Positions 16,883 through 25,826 are shown, counted from the stretch's first letter. The stretch: 64,000 bases of DNA from Pseudodesulfovibrio sediminis (GCF_020886695.1 NZ_AP024485.1:2919001-2983000), one strand, 5' to 3'. Made by a program: numbers and translations. The notes: generated by a model from the sequence alone, not told the origin.

Positions 16883-18208
16883 ATGTCGAGAGCCATGAAG
16901 AATTTCCTGACCATCGCAGGGGTCGTCATCATCGGGGCATTTCTTGCCTTCTTGTATGATTGCGTTGTGGGGCTGTCCGACTTTGCCGGGCGGATACACC
17001 CGGAACTGCCCTCGTTTGTTTTCTGGATTCTGTTCACGCTGGTTTTCGGCACGTTGGGCTGGCTGGTGGCGGTTGCCCTGGTGCGCCCCCGACCGATCAT
17101 GGTGCATGCCGATCCTACCGAAGAGGAGCTGCGGCAGTTCCGTTCGCAGTTGATGAAACGACTGTCCAGAAACCGCATCCTCAAGGACAACGGGGTGGTG
17201 GTCAATGACGAGACCGGGATGGAGGTGGGGCTCAACGTACTCCGGTCCCGGGCCGATGAAGAGATTCGTACCACGGCCAAACGTGTCTTCGTGGGCACGG
17301 CCATCTCCCAGAACGGGCGGCTGGATGCGCTGGTGGTTCTGTTTCTCATTGCGCGTTTGGTCTGGCGCATCTCAAAGCTGTATAATCAACGGCCGCACAG
17401 TCGCGAGCTGATCAACCTGTATGCCAATATTGCGATCACGGCGTTTTTGGCCGGGAGCATAGACGAGTTCGGCATAGAGGAATATGTCCATGAACTCATG
17501 GGACCGCTGGTGGCCACCTCGGCCATCGGGGCCATGCCCGGCGCCGAGGCTGTGGCCGGCACCGTAACCGCCTCCATTCTGAGCGGCTCGACAAACTCCC
17601 TGCTCGCCACCCGCTGTGGTATCGTGGCGCGCAATTATATGAGCCTTGAGCTCGATACACGGGGCCGTATGCGTCGCAGTGCCACGCTGGAAGCGGCCAA
17701 AATGTTTGTGTCCGTCAGTGGGGAATCCATCACCCGCGTGACCAAGCTTCTGCTCAAGGGATCGTCCGGTGCGGTGAAGAACGGCGCGAAAAAGGCGGCC
17801 AAGTCCATGGGCAAGACCTTTACCGGTGCGGCCGGAAATGTCGGTACGGGTGCCAGAACTGTTGGACGGGGCGTCAAGGATTCTGCCAAATCCATGGGGC
17901 GCGAAGTCAAGGACTCGGCAAAGGCCATGGGACGAGAGGTGCGCTATTCGGCCAGGACCGTAGTGGATGGCGTGGACAAGGTCGTGGACAAGACCGCAGA
18001 CGGAATCAAACGTTCGGCTCGTAAGGTGGAAGAGACCGTCAAAGAGGTCTCTCGTGAGATTTCTCCGGCCGTGGGCAAGGCGGAAGCAGCCGTTGCCAGG
18101 GCTGGCGGGTTCTTTTCCAAGGCGGGAAAATCTGTGGAGAAGCGGGTGCGGAAGACGCGTGATGCCGTGCTACGGAAAAAGAAGGGATCTGATGGGAAAG
18201 AGGGCTAG
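16883..18208 (+). CDS. DUF697-type membrane protein with 11-residue repeat tail
   Basis: 441 residues. Two N-terminal membrane segments (about 8-28 and 45-67) are followed by a DUF697-like alpha-helical domain (about 125-290: AKRVFVGTAISQNGRLDAL, then LYANIAITAFLAGSIDEFGI). From about residue 298 to 407 the protein is a run of ten 11-residue repeats rich in Ala, Lys, Val and Gly (for example VKDSAKSMGRE, VKDSAKAMGRE), predicted to be a long amphipathic helix like LEA-3 or apolipoprotein repeats. It converges with the NlpC/P60 gene, overlapping by 4 bases. Likely an envelope or membrane-stress protein; function unknown. Confidence 0.75.
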   Translation: MSRAMKNFLTIAGVVIIGAFLAFLYDCVVGLSDFAGRIHPELPSFVFWILFTLVFGTLGWLVAVALVRPRPIMVHADPTEEELRQFRSQLMKRLSRNRILKDNGVVVNDETGMEVGLNVLRSRADEEIRTTAKRVFVGTAISQNGRLDALVVLFLIARLVWRISKLYNQRPHSRELINLYANIAITAFLAGSIDEFGIEEYVHELMGPLVATSAIGAMPGAEAVAGTVTASILSGSTNSLLATRCGIVARNYMSLELDTRGRMRRSATLEAAKMFVSVSGESITRVTKLLLKGSSGAVKNGAKKAAKSMGKTFTGAAGNVGTGARTVGRGVKDSAKSMGREVKDSAKAMGREVRYSARTVVDGVDKVVDKTADGIKRSARKVEETVKEVSREISPAVGKAEAAVARAGGFFSKAGKSVEKRVRKTRDAVLRKKKGSDGKEG

Positions 18209-18738
18209 AAAACTCGACGCGCCCCGATATAATGTCTTTTCCAGTATTGGAGGTTCAGGTTCGATTCCATGACCTGTTTGCCGGAGCTGGGCGCATGGAT
18301 AAACGTGCCCCGGTCCGTCACAATGCCCACATGCAGTGTTTTCCCTGATTTATTGACTTTGTAGAAGACCAGATCACCAGGCCTGATTTCGCTTTTGTGT
18401 ATGGCGGTGCCGACGCCGAACTGCTGCCAGGACATCCTGGGCAGGTTGATGCCGTGCTGGTGGTAGACGAACCAGATCAATCCCGAACAATCAAAGCCGG
18501 TTTCCGGTGAGTAGCCGCCCCATTTGTAGGGCGCTCCCTTGAGCACGCTCGCCGTGCGGACAATGGCTGCGGCCTGTTTCGTGTCCGGCGTTGCCCGTAC
18601 GGCAGGCGTGGCCCCCGGCGGGATGTCAGCCGTGTGGGACGCGCACCCGACCATGGACGCGAGAGCTGCCAGCAAGAGGCAGCTCAGAAGCATGTGCGAA
18701 CGGAGGCGTCCGCGAGGCCGGGGAGGCGCGTCGTTCAT
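18205..18738 (-). CDS. NlpC/P60 peptidoglycan endopeptidase lipoprotein
   Basis: 177 residues. A lipoprotein-type signal (LLSCLLLAALASMVGC) follows a short basic N-terminus. The NlpC/P60 catalytic set is complete: Cys in GFDCSGLIWF, His in LHVGIVTD and a third polar residue in FIHAPSSG. It should cleave stem-peptide bonds in peptidoglycan. The start ATG overlaps the stop of the upstream BON-domain gene (ATGA), so the two are coupled. Confidence 0.92.
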   Translation of the reverse strand: MNDAPPRPRGRLRSHMLLSCLLLAALASMVGCASHTADIPPGATPAVRATPDTKQAAAIVRTASVLKGAPYKWGGYSPETGFDCSGLIWFVYHQHGINLPRMSWQQFGVGTAIHKSEIRPGDLVFYKVNKSGKTLHVGIVTDRGTFIHAPSSGKQVMESNLNLQYWKRHYIGARRVF

Positions 18739-19286
18739 CGCGGTTGAGCCTTGAGATAGGATTTGACAGAACGGACGCCTGCCACGCTCTTGGCATGGGC
18801 AATGACCCTGTTGATCTCAGCCTTGGACCCGACAATACCAAGCAGGACCACGTTGCACTGGACCACCTTGATGTTCACATTGGTGGACCAGGTGTCGCCG
18901 TCGCTGATGAGCTTTTCCTTGAGCCTGGCATAGATTTCAAGGTTGTCGGTGGTGCCGCAGTGATCGTCTGGTCGCTTGGGAAGCATGTATCGCGTGACGT
19001 CGCGCACTCCATCGACGCTGCGGGCTATCTGCACGGCCCTGTCGATCTGGGTGGTGCTTTCATACTCGCCGACGATGTAGACGTGCCCATAATAGCTGGC
19101 CGCGTCAAAATCGAGATATTTGACGCTGTCGTCTTCCAGAAATTTCCCCTTGATTTGGAACGTGATCTGTTCATCAGAGGCCTGATCGCCCACGCTTCTC
19201 TCGTCCATGCTCACGTTGTATATCGTACAACCAGACGCCATGAACAACATGTTCAACACTATGAAAAGACACAATATTTTTCGCAT
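18735..19286 (-). CDS. BON-domain lipoprotein (OsmY-like)
   Basis: 183 residues. Lipoprotein signal (LCLFIVLNMLFMASGC) then two BON domains: about 38-105 (ITFQIKGKFL, VYIVGEYES, SVDGVRDVTRYM) and 110-180 (IYARLKEKLI, NVVLLGIVGSKAE, SVAGVRSVKSYL). BON domains bind phospholipid or stabilise the envelope under stress. Co-transcribed with the NlpC/P60 peptidase through an ATGA overlap, which suggests joint work at the outer membrane-cell wall interface. Confidence 0.9.
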   Translation of the reverse strand: MRKILCLFIVLNMLFMASGCTIYNVSMDERSVGDQASDEQITFQIKGKFLEDDSVKYLDFDAASYYGHVYIVGEYESTTQIDRAVQIARSVDGVRDVTRYMLPKRPDDHCGTTDNLEIYARLKEKLISDGDTWSTNVNIKVVQCNVVLLGIVGSKAEINRVIAHAKSVAGVRSVKSYLKAQPR

Positions 19287-19382
19287 ATAAGCCTCCCTAA
19301 GGATTTCTAGACTTTTTCAATATATCGTCTTTTTCTTCCTGATGCAAGAAAGTGCGTGTTTGGCGAAATCCCTTTTTTGGCA

Positions 19383-19410
19383 TTGACCCTGTGACACTTT
19401 ACGGTATTGT
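19383..19410 (+). promoter_or_regulatory. Predicted sigma70 promoter
   Basis: TTGACC, 16-base spacer, TATTGT, followed by a GGAGG ribosome site upstream of ATG 19438. Confidence 0.5.
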
Positions 19411-19437
19411 TACCGCAAGAATTCTTGGAGGATTATA

Positions 19438-19866
19438 ATGAAAGAACTTCGACCCCTGCTCCTCCTGGCCTTGATCGGGCTCGTGCTCATGGCGGCAGGA
19501 TGCGGCAAGAAGCGCCCGGTTCTCTATCCCAATGCGCACCTGGAGTCGGTGGGCATGCAGGTGGCGCAGGCGGATATTGATGCGTGTATCCTCAAGGCCG
19601 AAGAGGCCGGGGCTGCTGCAATTGATGGCAACGAGGCCGCGGGCAAAGTCGCGACTTCGGCAGGTATAGCCGCAGCCGCAGGCGCGGTGTTTGCGGCGAT
19701 TATCGGCAACGATGTAGGGCGAACTGCGGCGGCGGCCGGTGGAGCGGCAGCAGCGGGGCAGACTGTGTCGGAAGCGGTTAATTCCGGTGATCCGGCAGCC
19801 ATTCATAAGCAATTCGTCGATAGGTGCCTGCGTGACAAAGGGTACGACGTGATCGGTTGGAAATAA
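19438..19866 (+). CDS. Glycine-zipper-like lipoprotein
   Basis: 142 residues. Lipoprotein signal (LLLLALIGLVLMAAGC), then a soluble part with CILKAEEAG, and an Ala/Gly-rich hydrophobic segment (about 78-112: AGIAAAAGAVFAAIIGNDVG and then AAAGGAAAAGQ) typical of glycine-zipper membrane-inserting domains. Ends with a Cys-containing tail (DRCLRDKGYDVIGWK). Probably an outer-membrane-associated protein. It is followed after 10 bases by another lipoprotein gene, forming a two-gene operon. Confidence 0.72.
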   Translation: MKELRPLLLLALIGLVLMAAGCGKKRPVLYPNAHLESVGMQVAQADIDACILKAEEAGAAAIDGNEAAGKVATSAGIAAAAGAVFAAIIGNDVGRTAAAAGGAAAAGQTVSEAVNSGDPAAIHKQFVDRCLRDKGYDVIGWK

Positions 19867-19876
19867 GGAGATGAGT

Positions 19877-20431
19877 ATGAAACGAGTGTTGACAGTACTG
19901 ATGGTGAGCCTGCTTGTCTCACTGTTCGCCGGGTGCGCGGCCAAAACAACCATGATTGAGAACCGGGTGGAGAACACGGTGACGTACACGCTACCTGAGA
20001 CCGGACAATTCGTGACGGTGCAGCTGGGGGACAGCTATACCTATGAGCATTATATGGAGCGCACTTTCAGAGGCGTGGATGTCAAAGGGTATTTGTTCAT
20101 GGATGACAGCGGGTCTGCGATTCTGGTCTCCAAGATGCCCCGTGAAAAATTCGAGCAGCTTGTCAGGAGAAAGTTGGCGATCCCGGCAAAGGGTATCCAG
20201 GCGCTCGCTCCACGGACAATTTATGGATCAAAATTTTGTGATCTCGTGCGCGCCTATGTCGTCACGGTGGAGAATGATGTGGTGGCAGCGGTCAAGGTGA
20301 AGACCCTGGTTGATTATACCGAGGAATGCGCCAAATGGACCACGCTGGACGATGTCATGGCCGCTGAAATGGAGCTGGTCACCGAGTTCGATACCAGCGC
20401 CGACGAAGCGATCACCCTGACCTGGCACTAG
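19877..20431 (+). CDS. Lipoprotein, unknown
   Basis: About 184 residues from the second ATG (19877), six bases after AAGGAG; the first ATG abuts the ribosome site. Lipoprotein signal (LTVLMVSLLVSLFAGC), then a mainly beta mature part (TYTLPETGQFVTVQLGDSYTY begins after the linker). Two further cysteines, KFCDLV and TEECAKW, may form a disulfide. Family not recognised. Second gene of the operon with the glycine-zipper lipoprotein. Confidence 0.7.
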   Translation: MKRVLTVLMVSLLVSLFAGCAAKTTMIENRVENTVTYTLPETGQFVTVQLGDSYTYEHYMERTFRGVDVKGYLFMDDSGSAILVSKMPREKFEQLVRRKLAIPAKGIQALAPRTIYGSKFCDLVRAYVVTVENDVVAAVKVKTLVDYTEECAKWTTLDDVMAAEMELVTEFDTSADEAITLTWH

Positions 20432-20437
20432 ACCGGG

Positions 20438-21337
20438 TTATTTCTGTATCAACGCAAGCGCCTCTCGCACAGTGTCGGGAGGCGCTTCCCATTTTCCGGT
20501 CCACGGCGGGGCCAGTGAGAGGGCCTTTCCTTCAATGTGCATGGCGGAGCAGTGCAGGCGCATGGCGCCGCGTTCGTTGCCCTTTCCGTACTTGCGATCT
20601 CCCACGACCGGATGGTTGCGCGAGGCGAGCTGCACGCGGATCTGATGCGTGCGTCCCGTGATCAGGCAGATGGCCACCAGACTGTATTTCTGTCCGACAA
20701 TGAGTCCCGTTACCTCGGCAAGGGCGGTCTTGCCCGAACCGGCGCGGACTCTTTCTTCGCCGGGCATTCCTGATTTCTCCAATTGATCTTCGAGCAGGGT
20801 TGTTCCGGCTGCACTCCACCTTCCCTTGACCCAGGCAAGATAGAGCTTGCCCACGCCGCCGGAGGCGAAACACTCGTTGAGCCTGCGCAGGGCTGCATAG
20901 TTCTTGGCTGCCAGCAGGAGGCCGGAGGTGTCCCGGTCCAGCCGGTGGGGCAGAGTGGGCATGAAGTCCGCCTCGGCGTGGATGGCGCGCAGACGGGCCA
21001 TGACCGAATCGGTGATGCCGTCCCCGCCATGCGCTGCCAGTCCGGCAGGCTTGGCGATGGCAATGATATCGTCATCTTCATAGACAGTCTCCAGCGGGCC
21101 GGTGGTTACGGTCGCGGAGCTTTCGCCCGGCGTATAGGGAGGGATGCGCACGATTTGCCCGCTTTGGATGCGGTCGAACGGTTTTTTGCGCCCCTTGTCC
21201 ACACGTACCTGTCCCTTGCGAATCCATCGCTGGATGGCCGAGCGCGGCACATCGCCGGTCAGTCGCCGTTCAAGGAATTGAAGGAGCTTCTGGCCGGATT
21301 CGGCGTCCGTGACAGTGATGAACTGGGCTGCAGGCAT
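20438..21337 (-). CDS. RluA-family 23S rRNA pseudouridine synthase (RluC-like)
   Basis: 299 residues. N-terminal S4 RNA-binding domain (about 12-75: LLQFLERRLTGDVPRSAIQRW), then the pseudouridine synthase core with IAKPAGLAAHGG, the catalytic HRLDRDTSGLLL (Asp nucleophile) and GRTHQIRVQL. Converts uridines of 23S rRNA to pseudouridine; RluC is the closest named type, but the exact target uridines cannot be read. The S4-core arrangement and length match RluC/RluD. It converges with the lipoprotein operon. Confidence 0.92.
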   Translation of the reverse strand: MPAAQFITVTDAESGQKLLQFLERRLTGDVPRSAIQRWIRKGQVRVDKGRKKPFDRIQSGQIVRIPPYTPGESSATVTTGPLETVYEDDDIIAIAKPAGLAAHGGDGITDSVMARLRAIHAEADFMPTLPHRLDRDTSGLLLAAKNYAALRRLNECFASGGVGKLYLAWVKGRWSAAGTTLLEDQLEKSGMPGEERVRAGSGKTALAEVTGLIVGQKYSLVAICLITGRTHQIRVQLASRNHPVVGDRKYGKGNERGAMRLHCSAMHIEGKALSLAPPWTGKWEAPPDTVREALALIQK

Positions 21338-21357
21338 GGGGAGGAGAGTAAAGGGAA

Positions 21358-21390
21358 GGCGGCGTCATGTCGAGATGTCATGACGCCGCC
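21358..21390 (-). terminator. Terminator-like hairpin after ydbL
   Basis: 12-bp perfect stem (GGCGGCGTCATG) with a 9-base loop, 22 bases past the ydbL stop, followed on the minus strand by a weak pyrimidine run (TTCCCTTT). Confidence 0.55.
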
Positions 21391-21411
21391 GATGGATTCC
21401 ATGTGAATCGA

Positions 21412-21774
21412 CTATTTCTTGTACCAACTGCCGTCGGGCTTTTGCAGCCATGTGCCGGGTGCAGCCTGCTGGGCGATCTGGGCCGCTCTGCGCTGGGCCA
21501 CGATATCCGGTGTGGCACCGGTCTTTCGGGCAATGGCCTGATAGACGGTAACCCTGTCCTTGTTCTCTGCGGCAATAACGTCTGCCTGCTTTTTCGGGCC
21601 CTTGAATTCGAGGAAGCCCTGATTGTTTTCGCCCACGGTGCCGTCAGCCAGCAACGCGGCCACTGCGGGTCTGCGTGCGATCATGCGGTCCTTGAGACTT
21701 CCGGCCAGAGCCACGCTTGCCATCAGGCAGACAGCGAGAGTGACGATGAGGATGAGTGGTGTTTTATTGCGCAT
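21412..21774 (-). CDS. ydbL: YdbL-family (DUF1318) periplasmic protein
   Basis: About 120 residues from ATG 21774, with a signal peptide (LILIVTLAVCLMASVALA). The mature DUF1318 domain has LADGTVGENNQGFLEF, then NKDRVTVYQAIARKTG. In E. coli, YdbL acts with YdbH and YnbE in the envelope lipid-transport bridge, where it is thought to prevent excess YnbE multimerisation. Last gene of the ydbH-ynbE-ydbL operon; its start overlaps the end of ynbE by 11 bases. Confidence 0.88.
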   Translation of the reverse strand: MRNKTPLILIVTLAVCLMASVALAGSLKDRMIARRPAVAALLADGTVGENNQGFLEFKGPKKQADVIAAENKDRVTVYQAIARKTGATPDIVAQRRAAQIAQQAAPGTWLQKPDGSWYKK

Positions 21775-21973
21775 TGGTTGCCTCCGGGGTGACTGGGACA
21801 TCATCGATGTCAGAGAAGAAATCATCCAGTGCCTTGTCAACCTTGACGTTGACGTCGATTGTGATGTGGATGGGCTTGACCTCCACAGGGGCTACTTCCA
21901 CCTTGTGACTGGTGGAGCAACTCCAGGCAGATAATAGCAAGAGGCATGCCGCGAGTGTCAGTATGTGTTTCAT
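21764..21973 (-). CDS. ynbE: YnbE-like small lipoprotein
   Basis: 69 residues. Lipoprotein signal (LTLAACLLLLSAWSC), then a short strand-forming core (IHITIDVNVKVDKALDDFF) matching the YnbE family. The protein is an outer-membrane lipoprotein partner of YdbH and is proposed to extend its beta-groove by strand stacking. Position between ydbH and ydbL as in enterobacteria supports the call. Confidence 0.85.
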   Translation of the reverse strand: MKHILTLAACLLLLSAWSCSTSHKVEVAPVEVKPIHITIDVNVKVDKALDDFFSDIDDVPVTPEATNAQ

Positions 21974-21986
21974 GTCCCGTTTCTCC

Positions 21987-24362
21987 CTATTCGATCATGT
22001 TGACAATATCCTTATAAAGCAAAATGCGGTCCAAGGGTACGCTGAAATTCACATCCAGCCGGATGCCCTGAAAGTTCGACCCCTGAACATTGCCTGTGAC
22101 CTTCATGAATCCGCCGAACTCCTTTTTGTAGACAAAGGGTAATGTCCCGGCCGGTTTGCCGTCAACTGAGAGGCGCACTACCAGATCTTCCCCCACGGTG
22201 TCCGCCTTGATGCGTACCCACTTGTATTCGAAATTCTTCACGGCCGCCTGCGCCAGCTCTATCTGGCCGCGCTGAGGGGTGCCTTCGGGAATGGCAGCCA
22301 CCAGGTCGGCCATGGCCTCTACCTGAATGGTGCCGCTTTCGCCCGGAGTGGAGTGCAGGAAGCCCTTGTTGAAGGTGATCTTGCCACGCTCCCACGACAC
22401 GGGCAGCTCGCCGGAGAGCGAGGCTTCGCCCTCGGCCTGAGCCAGGCCCAGCTGCGCCAGTATCGCCGACAGCTTGAGTTCGGAGCAGAACATGGTGATG
22501 TCATATTTTTGCGACCCCGGCGTTATGCGGAAAGCCCGGCTGGAGACATGGCCGCCCGCCCAGTTGAACCCGGCCTGTTCAAAGAGGATGATCCCGCCTG
22601 GCTCCAGTTGGTAGATGATCTTTCCGTTAGTGACGTCAATGGCGCCCGACTTGAGGGAGGTGAAGGTCAGCTCCTGTGCCGGACCGCTTCGCAGAGGATG
22701 CAGTTCCGGTGAATTGAAGGAGAGGTTGATGCCGGAGATGGACGTCTGCCCCCCGGCCAGCAGCACTTCGCCGTCGGAAAAGGTGGCCTGCACAGTGGAT
22801 TGGACACCGTCAATATCGACCTTGACGGCCCCGTTGACGTTCAGCTTTCCGGCCACGGTCATATCGCCCGCGTCCGGGACAATGGACGAGGGGGTGAACC
22901 CCTTTGGCAGCGCATAGTCCTTGATGGCGAATTGTGCGGTGACGTTGCTGCTCACCAATGAGGTCAGGCCGGAGAGTCGAACGCGCAGACCGGGCAGGAG
23001 ATTGGTTTTCAGGACACCGTTGTAGGTCACGTTGGTTCCCTGCTGGCGGACTGTGGCTGAGACGTTGCCGAGCATGCGTTTGTCCATGCGCAGGGAGTGC
23101 ATGGTCACTGTGCCGGGGGTGTGCCGCTCGGGCGCGGGCCATTTGAGCGGCAGGGTGAGCCGCAAGGGGCCTGATCGAAAACCGGTGTTGCCCAGTGCCG
23201 CTCCTTTGGTGGCGCAATTGAGGACCATGTCGGCCTGTTCCGGGGTGGCGGTCCCTTGAAGGGAGAAAATGAGCGTTGCCAGGTGGAGCTGGCGGCCATC
23301 AATATTCAGGGTGATGTTTTCAGGGTTGGCGGCGGTCAGGGAAACATCCCAGAGCTCGCCGTTCCGGTTGGCGTCGAACCGCCCGCCCATCTTTGCCCCG
23401 GCACCATCCAGCGTGAATTGGGCGGACAGGGATTCGCTGGAGATCATCCCGTACCGGATGCCCACGGTAGCGGGGTAGGGTGCGGCAACAGCCACTTCAT
23501 CCATGGAAAAGGTGATTTCTTTATCTGCCAGGCTGCCCTTGAGGTGGATGGCCTCGTCTTTTTTGAGGGTCACGTTCAGTCCGGAGAGGTCGGCCTGTGT
23601 CATGGTGGCGTCAAAGTCGGCTGTGAGCATGCCCGGATTGGCCAGATCAACTACGGCAGAGCAGTCGAGCGCCATGTCTCCGCTGATGGGGATGGGCATG
23701 AAATCGGCCAGGGCGCCGAGGCGGAACCGGGGGGTGACCAGACGGATGCCGAGATCGTCGAGCGTGGGGCCGAGGGAGCCTGTGACCTCCACCGCCTGAT
23801 CGCGGAGGCTCAAGTCTACCTGAAAGTCGAGGACCGTGCCGGGGGAGATCGTGGCGGAAAAGGGGATGGAGAGCGGTTCGCCCTTGATATCGCAATGGAG
23901 GGTGGAGTCCCGCAGCACCAGACGCTCGAAGGGAAGATCGGGGATGGCGTTGTTCGCGGACGCGTCACCCTGTGATTGTGGCAGGAGATCAAGGGCCGGG
24001 ATAATGAGGGTGGTGCCATCGTACTGGCAGGACAGTGTCACGCCGTCCAGTTCCACGGAGTTGACCTGCCCCTGTTTGAGCGAGGCCGGGGTATACGTGA
24101 CATGCACGTTGGCGAGCCGGACACTGTTGTTGCCCTCGCCTATCTGTACAGGACCGATATCAGCGGAAAACAGCCCTGCGTTGCGGATCTGGAATTCGGT
24201 CAGGGGGATGGCCATCTCCGCAGCCAGTTGGGGGACCAGTTTCTCCAGATATCCCGGAGTCCACACGGTCAGCCCCCAGCCCGCTGCCAGCAGAAGCGCG
24301 AGCAGCCATGGAGTGATCAGGAGGGTCCATTTCAGGACACGTTTGCCAAGTGCAGCGGACAT
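21987..24362 (-). CDS. ydbH: YdbH-type AsmA-like envelope-bridge protein
   Basis: 791 residues. One N-terminal membrane anchor (about 12-33, LITPWLLALLLAAGWGLTV) is followed by a very long, strand-rich periplasmic part with many short repeats such as LRLTLPLKW and VRLSGLTSL, typical of the AsmA/TamB-like bridge proteins. In E. coli YdbH, with TamB and YhdP, carries phospholipid between inner and outer membrane. The operon ydbH-ynbE-ydbL is complete. ATG 24362 places the anchor at the N-terminus. Confidence 0.88.
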   Translation of the reverse strand: MSAALGKRVLKWTLLITPWLLALLLAAGWGLTVWTPGYLEKLVPQLAAEMAIPLTEFQIRNAGLFSADIGPVQIGEGNNSVRLANVHVTYTPASLKQGQVNSVELDGVTLSCQYDGTTLIIPALDLLPQSQGDASANNAIPDLPFERLVLRDSTLHCDIKGEPLSIPFSATISPGTVLDFQVDLSLRDQAVEVTGSLGPTLDDLGIRLVTPRFRLGALADFMPIPISGDMALDCSAVVDLANPGMLTADFDATMTQADLSGLNVTLKKDEAIHLKGSLADKEITFSMDEVAVAAPYPATVGIRYGMISSESLSAQFTLDGAGAKMGGRFDANRNGELWDVSLTAANPENITLNIDGRQLHLATLIFSLQGTATPEQADMVLNCATKGAALGNTGFRSGPLRLTLPLKWPAPERHTPGTVTMHSLRMDKRMLGNVSATVRQQGTNVTYNGVLKTNLLPGLRVRLSGLTSLVSSNVTAQFAIKDYALPKGFTPSSIVPDAGDMTVAGKLNVNGAVKVDIDGVQSTVQATFSDGEVLLAGGQTSISGINLSFNSPELHPLRSGPAQELTFTSLKSGAIDVTNGKIIYQLEPGGIILFEQAGFNWAGGHVSSRAFRITPGSQKYDITMFCSELKLSAILAQLGLAQAEGEASLSGELPVSWERGKITFNKGFLHSTPGESGTIQVEAMADLVAAIPEGTPQRGQIELAQAAVKNFEYKWVRIKADTVGEDLVVRLSVDGKPAGTLPFVYKKEFGGFMKVTGNVQGSNFQGIRLDVNFSVPLDRILLYKDIVNMIE

Positions 24363-24422
24363 ATTGAGATCTATACAGGTTCCACAACCTTATTGGCAAG
24401 CATATGCAGGGATTGATGAATT

Positions 24423-25826
24423 TTAGAACATTTTTTTTTGAAGGTCGCTATATGTGTTTAGACCAGCCCTGTAATCACTACTTGTTTTAGGGAGAACGAC
24501 TGTATACCTGTTGTCATTTTTAAAATTTAATTTGTAGTGTTTACCTTCTTCTGATATGGAAAAAGCCATTCTATCAAGTTCTCCGCGTGTTTTTCCATCA
24601 AGCTTTTGGTATTTTTTAAAAGTTTCTTTTAAACGAGCAAGTAATTTCTTTCGGTTCCCATAACAACTGTTGGTACTAAGAATGTCTTCAATAATATCTT
24701 TTCTTCTTGTTCCAACTTCACAGCAGTGTATCTGCTTTTCTAATATTTCAAGCAGCATATCTGTCGTCTCTCCTTGGTATTTTTCATCTTCATTCCCCTT
24801 GATAAGAGCTGGAGTACCGGGAACTGGGGTGCTCATAGTGTTCGTGTATAATTTTGTATTAAGTTGTTCAATTTCTCTTCTAGCTAGATCTAATTCACTT
24901 TTTGTGGCTTCCAACTCCTCGTCAAAGGTATTGATATATTCTTCAAGCTTATTGGAGCCACTTTTTTTTAGATCTGATAGTTTGATTTTTGATTTAATTT
25001 CTTGAAGGTGAAACCAAGTACATTTTTTGATTCCGCGTTGAGAGAGAAGAGCCTGTCTAACTACCCGGCAGACATCATTGGCCACTCGATTTGGATTTAT
25101 GTATTTTCCCCGCTGTACAAAATAGAGTCTATTCGTACCTCCTGGCCAATATATGCCAACAGCGCCATTATATGCATTGATATCGTCAACTTTAACTCTA
25201 AGGTTGCGCGAAAACTGAACGCTAGGTTCTACTAACACATGGGCCATGCCTGATAAACGTTCTGCGATTGCATTATATTTTATGTTGTGTTTTCCTGTAT
25301 TCCGGACGCTTACATAAACGGTTGGCATTACACAACCTAGATTGGCACCCATCGCTTTTTGAGCAATGATTTCGTCCCCCGTCTTTAAGAAGATTGGTTT
25401 GTCGCCAACAGGCACATCCCCATCAAATCCAACTCCCATTTCTTTCATAATTAGTTTAACAATATGAGGTTTTTTGCTTTCGTGGTCATCCAACAAGGGG
25501 AGTGATGATTCTTTAAAAACTTTAATTGAAACCCAGTATGAAGTTTTGGTTTTATATCCAACTATTTCGGTTACCCAATTAATATCTCCCTCTAGTACGG
25601 TATGCCGGATACCACCTATTTCTGTTTGATCGTAGAAGTGCTTTTGGAAATGGAGCGATTCAGAGTTGTTTTCAATATGGCATTCATTTGCCGAACAAAA
25701 ATGTAAGTCTATAAGCTCATTTATAGTTGAATGTGGACTATTACGCCGCCACGTTTTACCAATTAACAAGAGCTTATCAATGGTCGCGTCAATTGAAACA
25801 GGGAAACAGGTATTAAAGGAAAGCAT
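24423..25826 (-). CDS. Orphan protein of unknown function, probably acquired
   Basis: 467 residues, clearly more AT-rich than the flanking ydbH and TRAP genes. The N-terminal two-thirds (WVTEIVGYKTKTSYWVSIKV, YVSVRNTGKHNIKYNA) look globular. A coiled coil follows at about residues 290-325 (LEEYINTFDEELEATKSEL). The final 90 residues (KLLARLKETFKKYQKLDG, GKHYKLNFKNDNRYTVVLPKTSSD) resemble the basic helix plus strand pattern of small nucleic-acid-binding or toxin-like HicA-type domains, by eye only. It stands alone between two operons. No function assigned. Confidence 0.55.
   Translation of the reverse strand: MLSFNTCFPVSIDATIDKLLLIGKTWRRNSPHSTINELIDLHFCSANECHIENNSESLHFQKHFYDQTEIGGIRHTVLEGDINWVTEIVGYKTKTSYWVSIKVFKESSLPLLDDHESKKPHIVKLIMKEMGVGFDGDVPVGDKPIFLKTGDEIIAQKAMGANLGCVMPTVYVSVRNTGKHNIKYNAIAERLSGMAHVLVEPSVQFSRNLRVKVDDINAYNGAVGIYWPGGTNRLYFVQRGKYINPNRVANDVCRVVRQALLSQRGIKKCTWFHLQEIKSKIKLSDLKKSGSNKLEEYINTFDEELEATKSELDLARREIEQLNTKLYTNTMSTPVPGTPALIKGNEDEKYQGETTDMLLEILEKQIHCCEVGTRRKDIIEDILSTNSCYGNRKKLLARLKETFKKYQKLDGKTRGELDRMAFSISEEGKHYKLNFKNDNRYTVVLPKTSSDYRAGLNTYSDLQKKMF

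Noticed and set aside
20456-20486. Hairpin AAGCGCCTC/GAGGCGCTT as a terminator for the lipoprotein operon
   Set aside because: It lies inside the pseudouridine synthase coding end and lacks a T-run on the plus strand; not listed as a feature.
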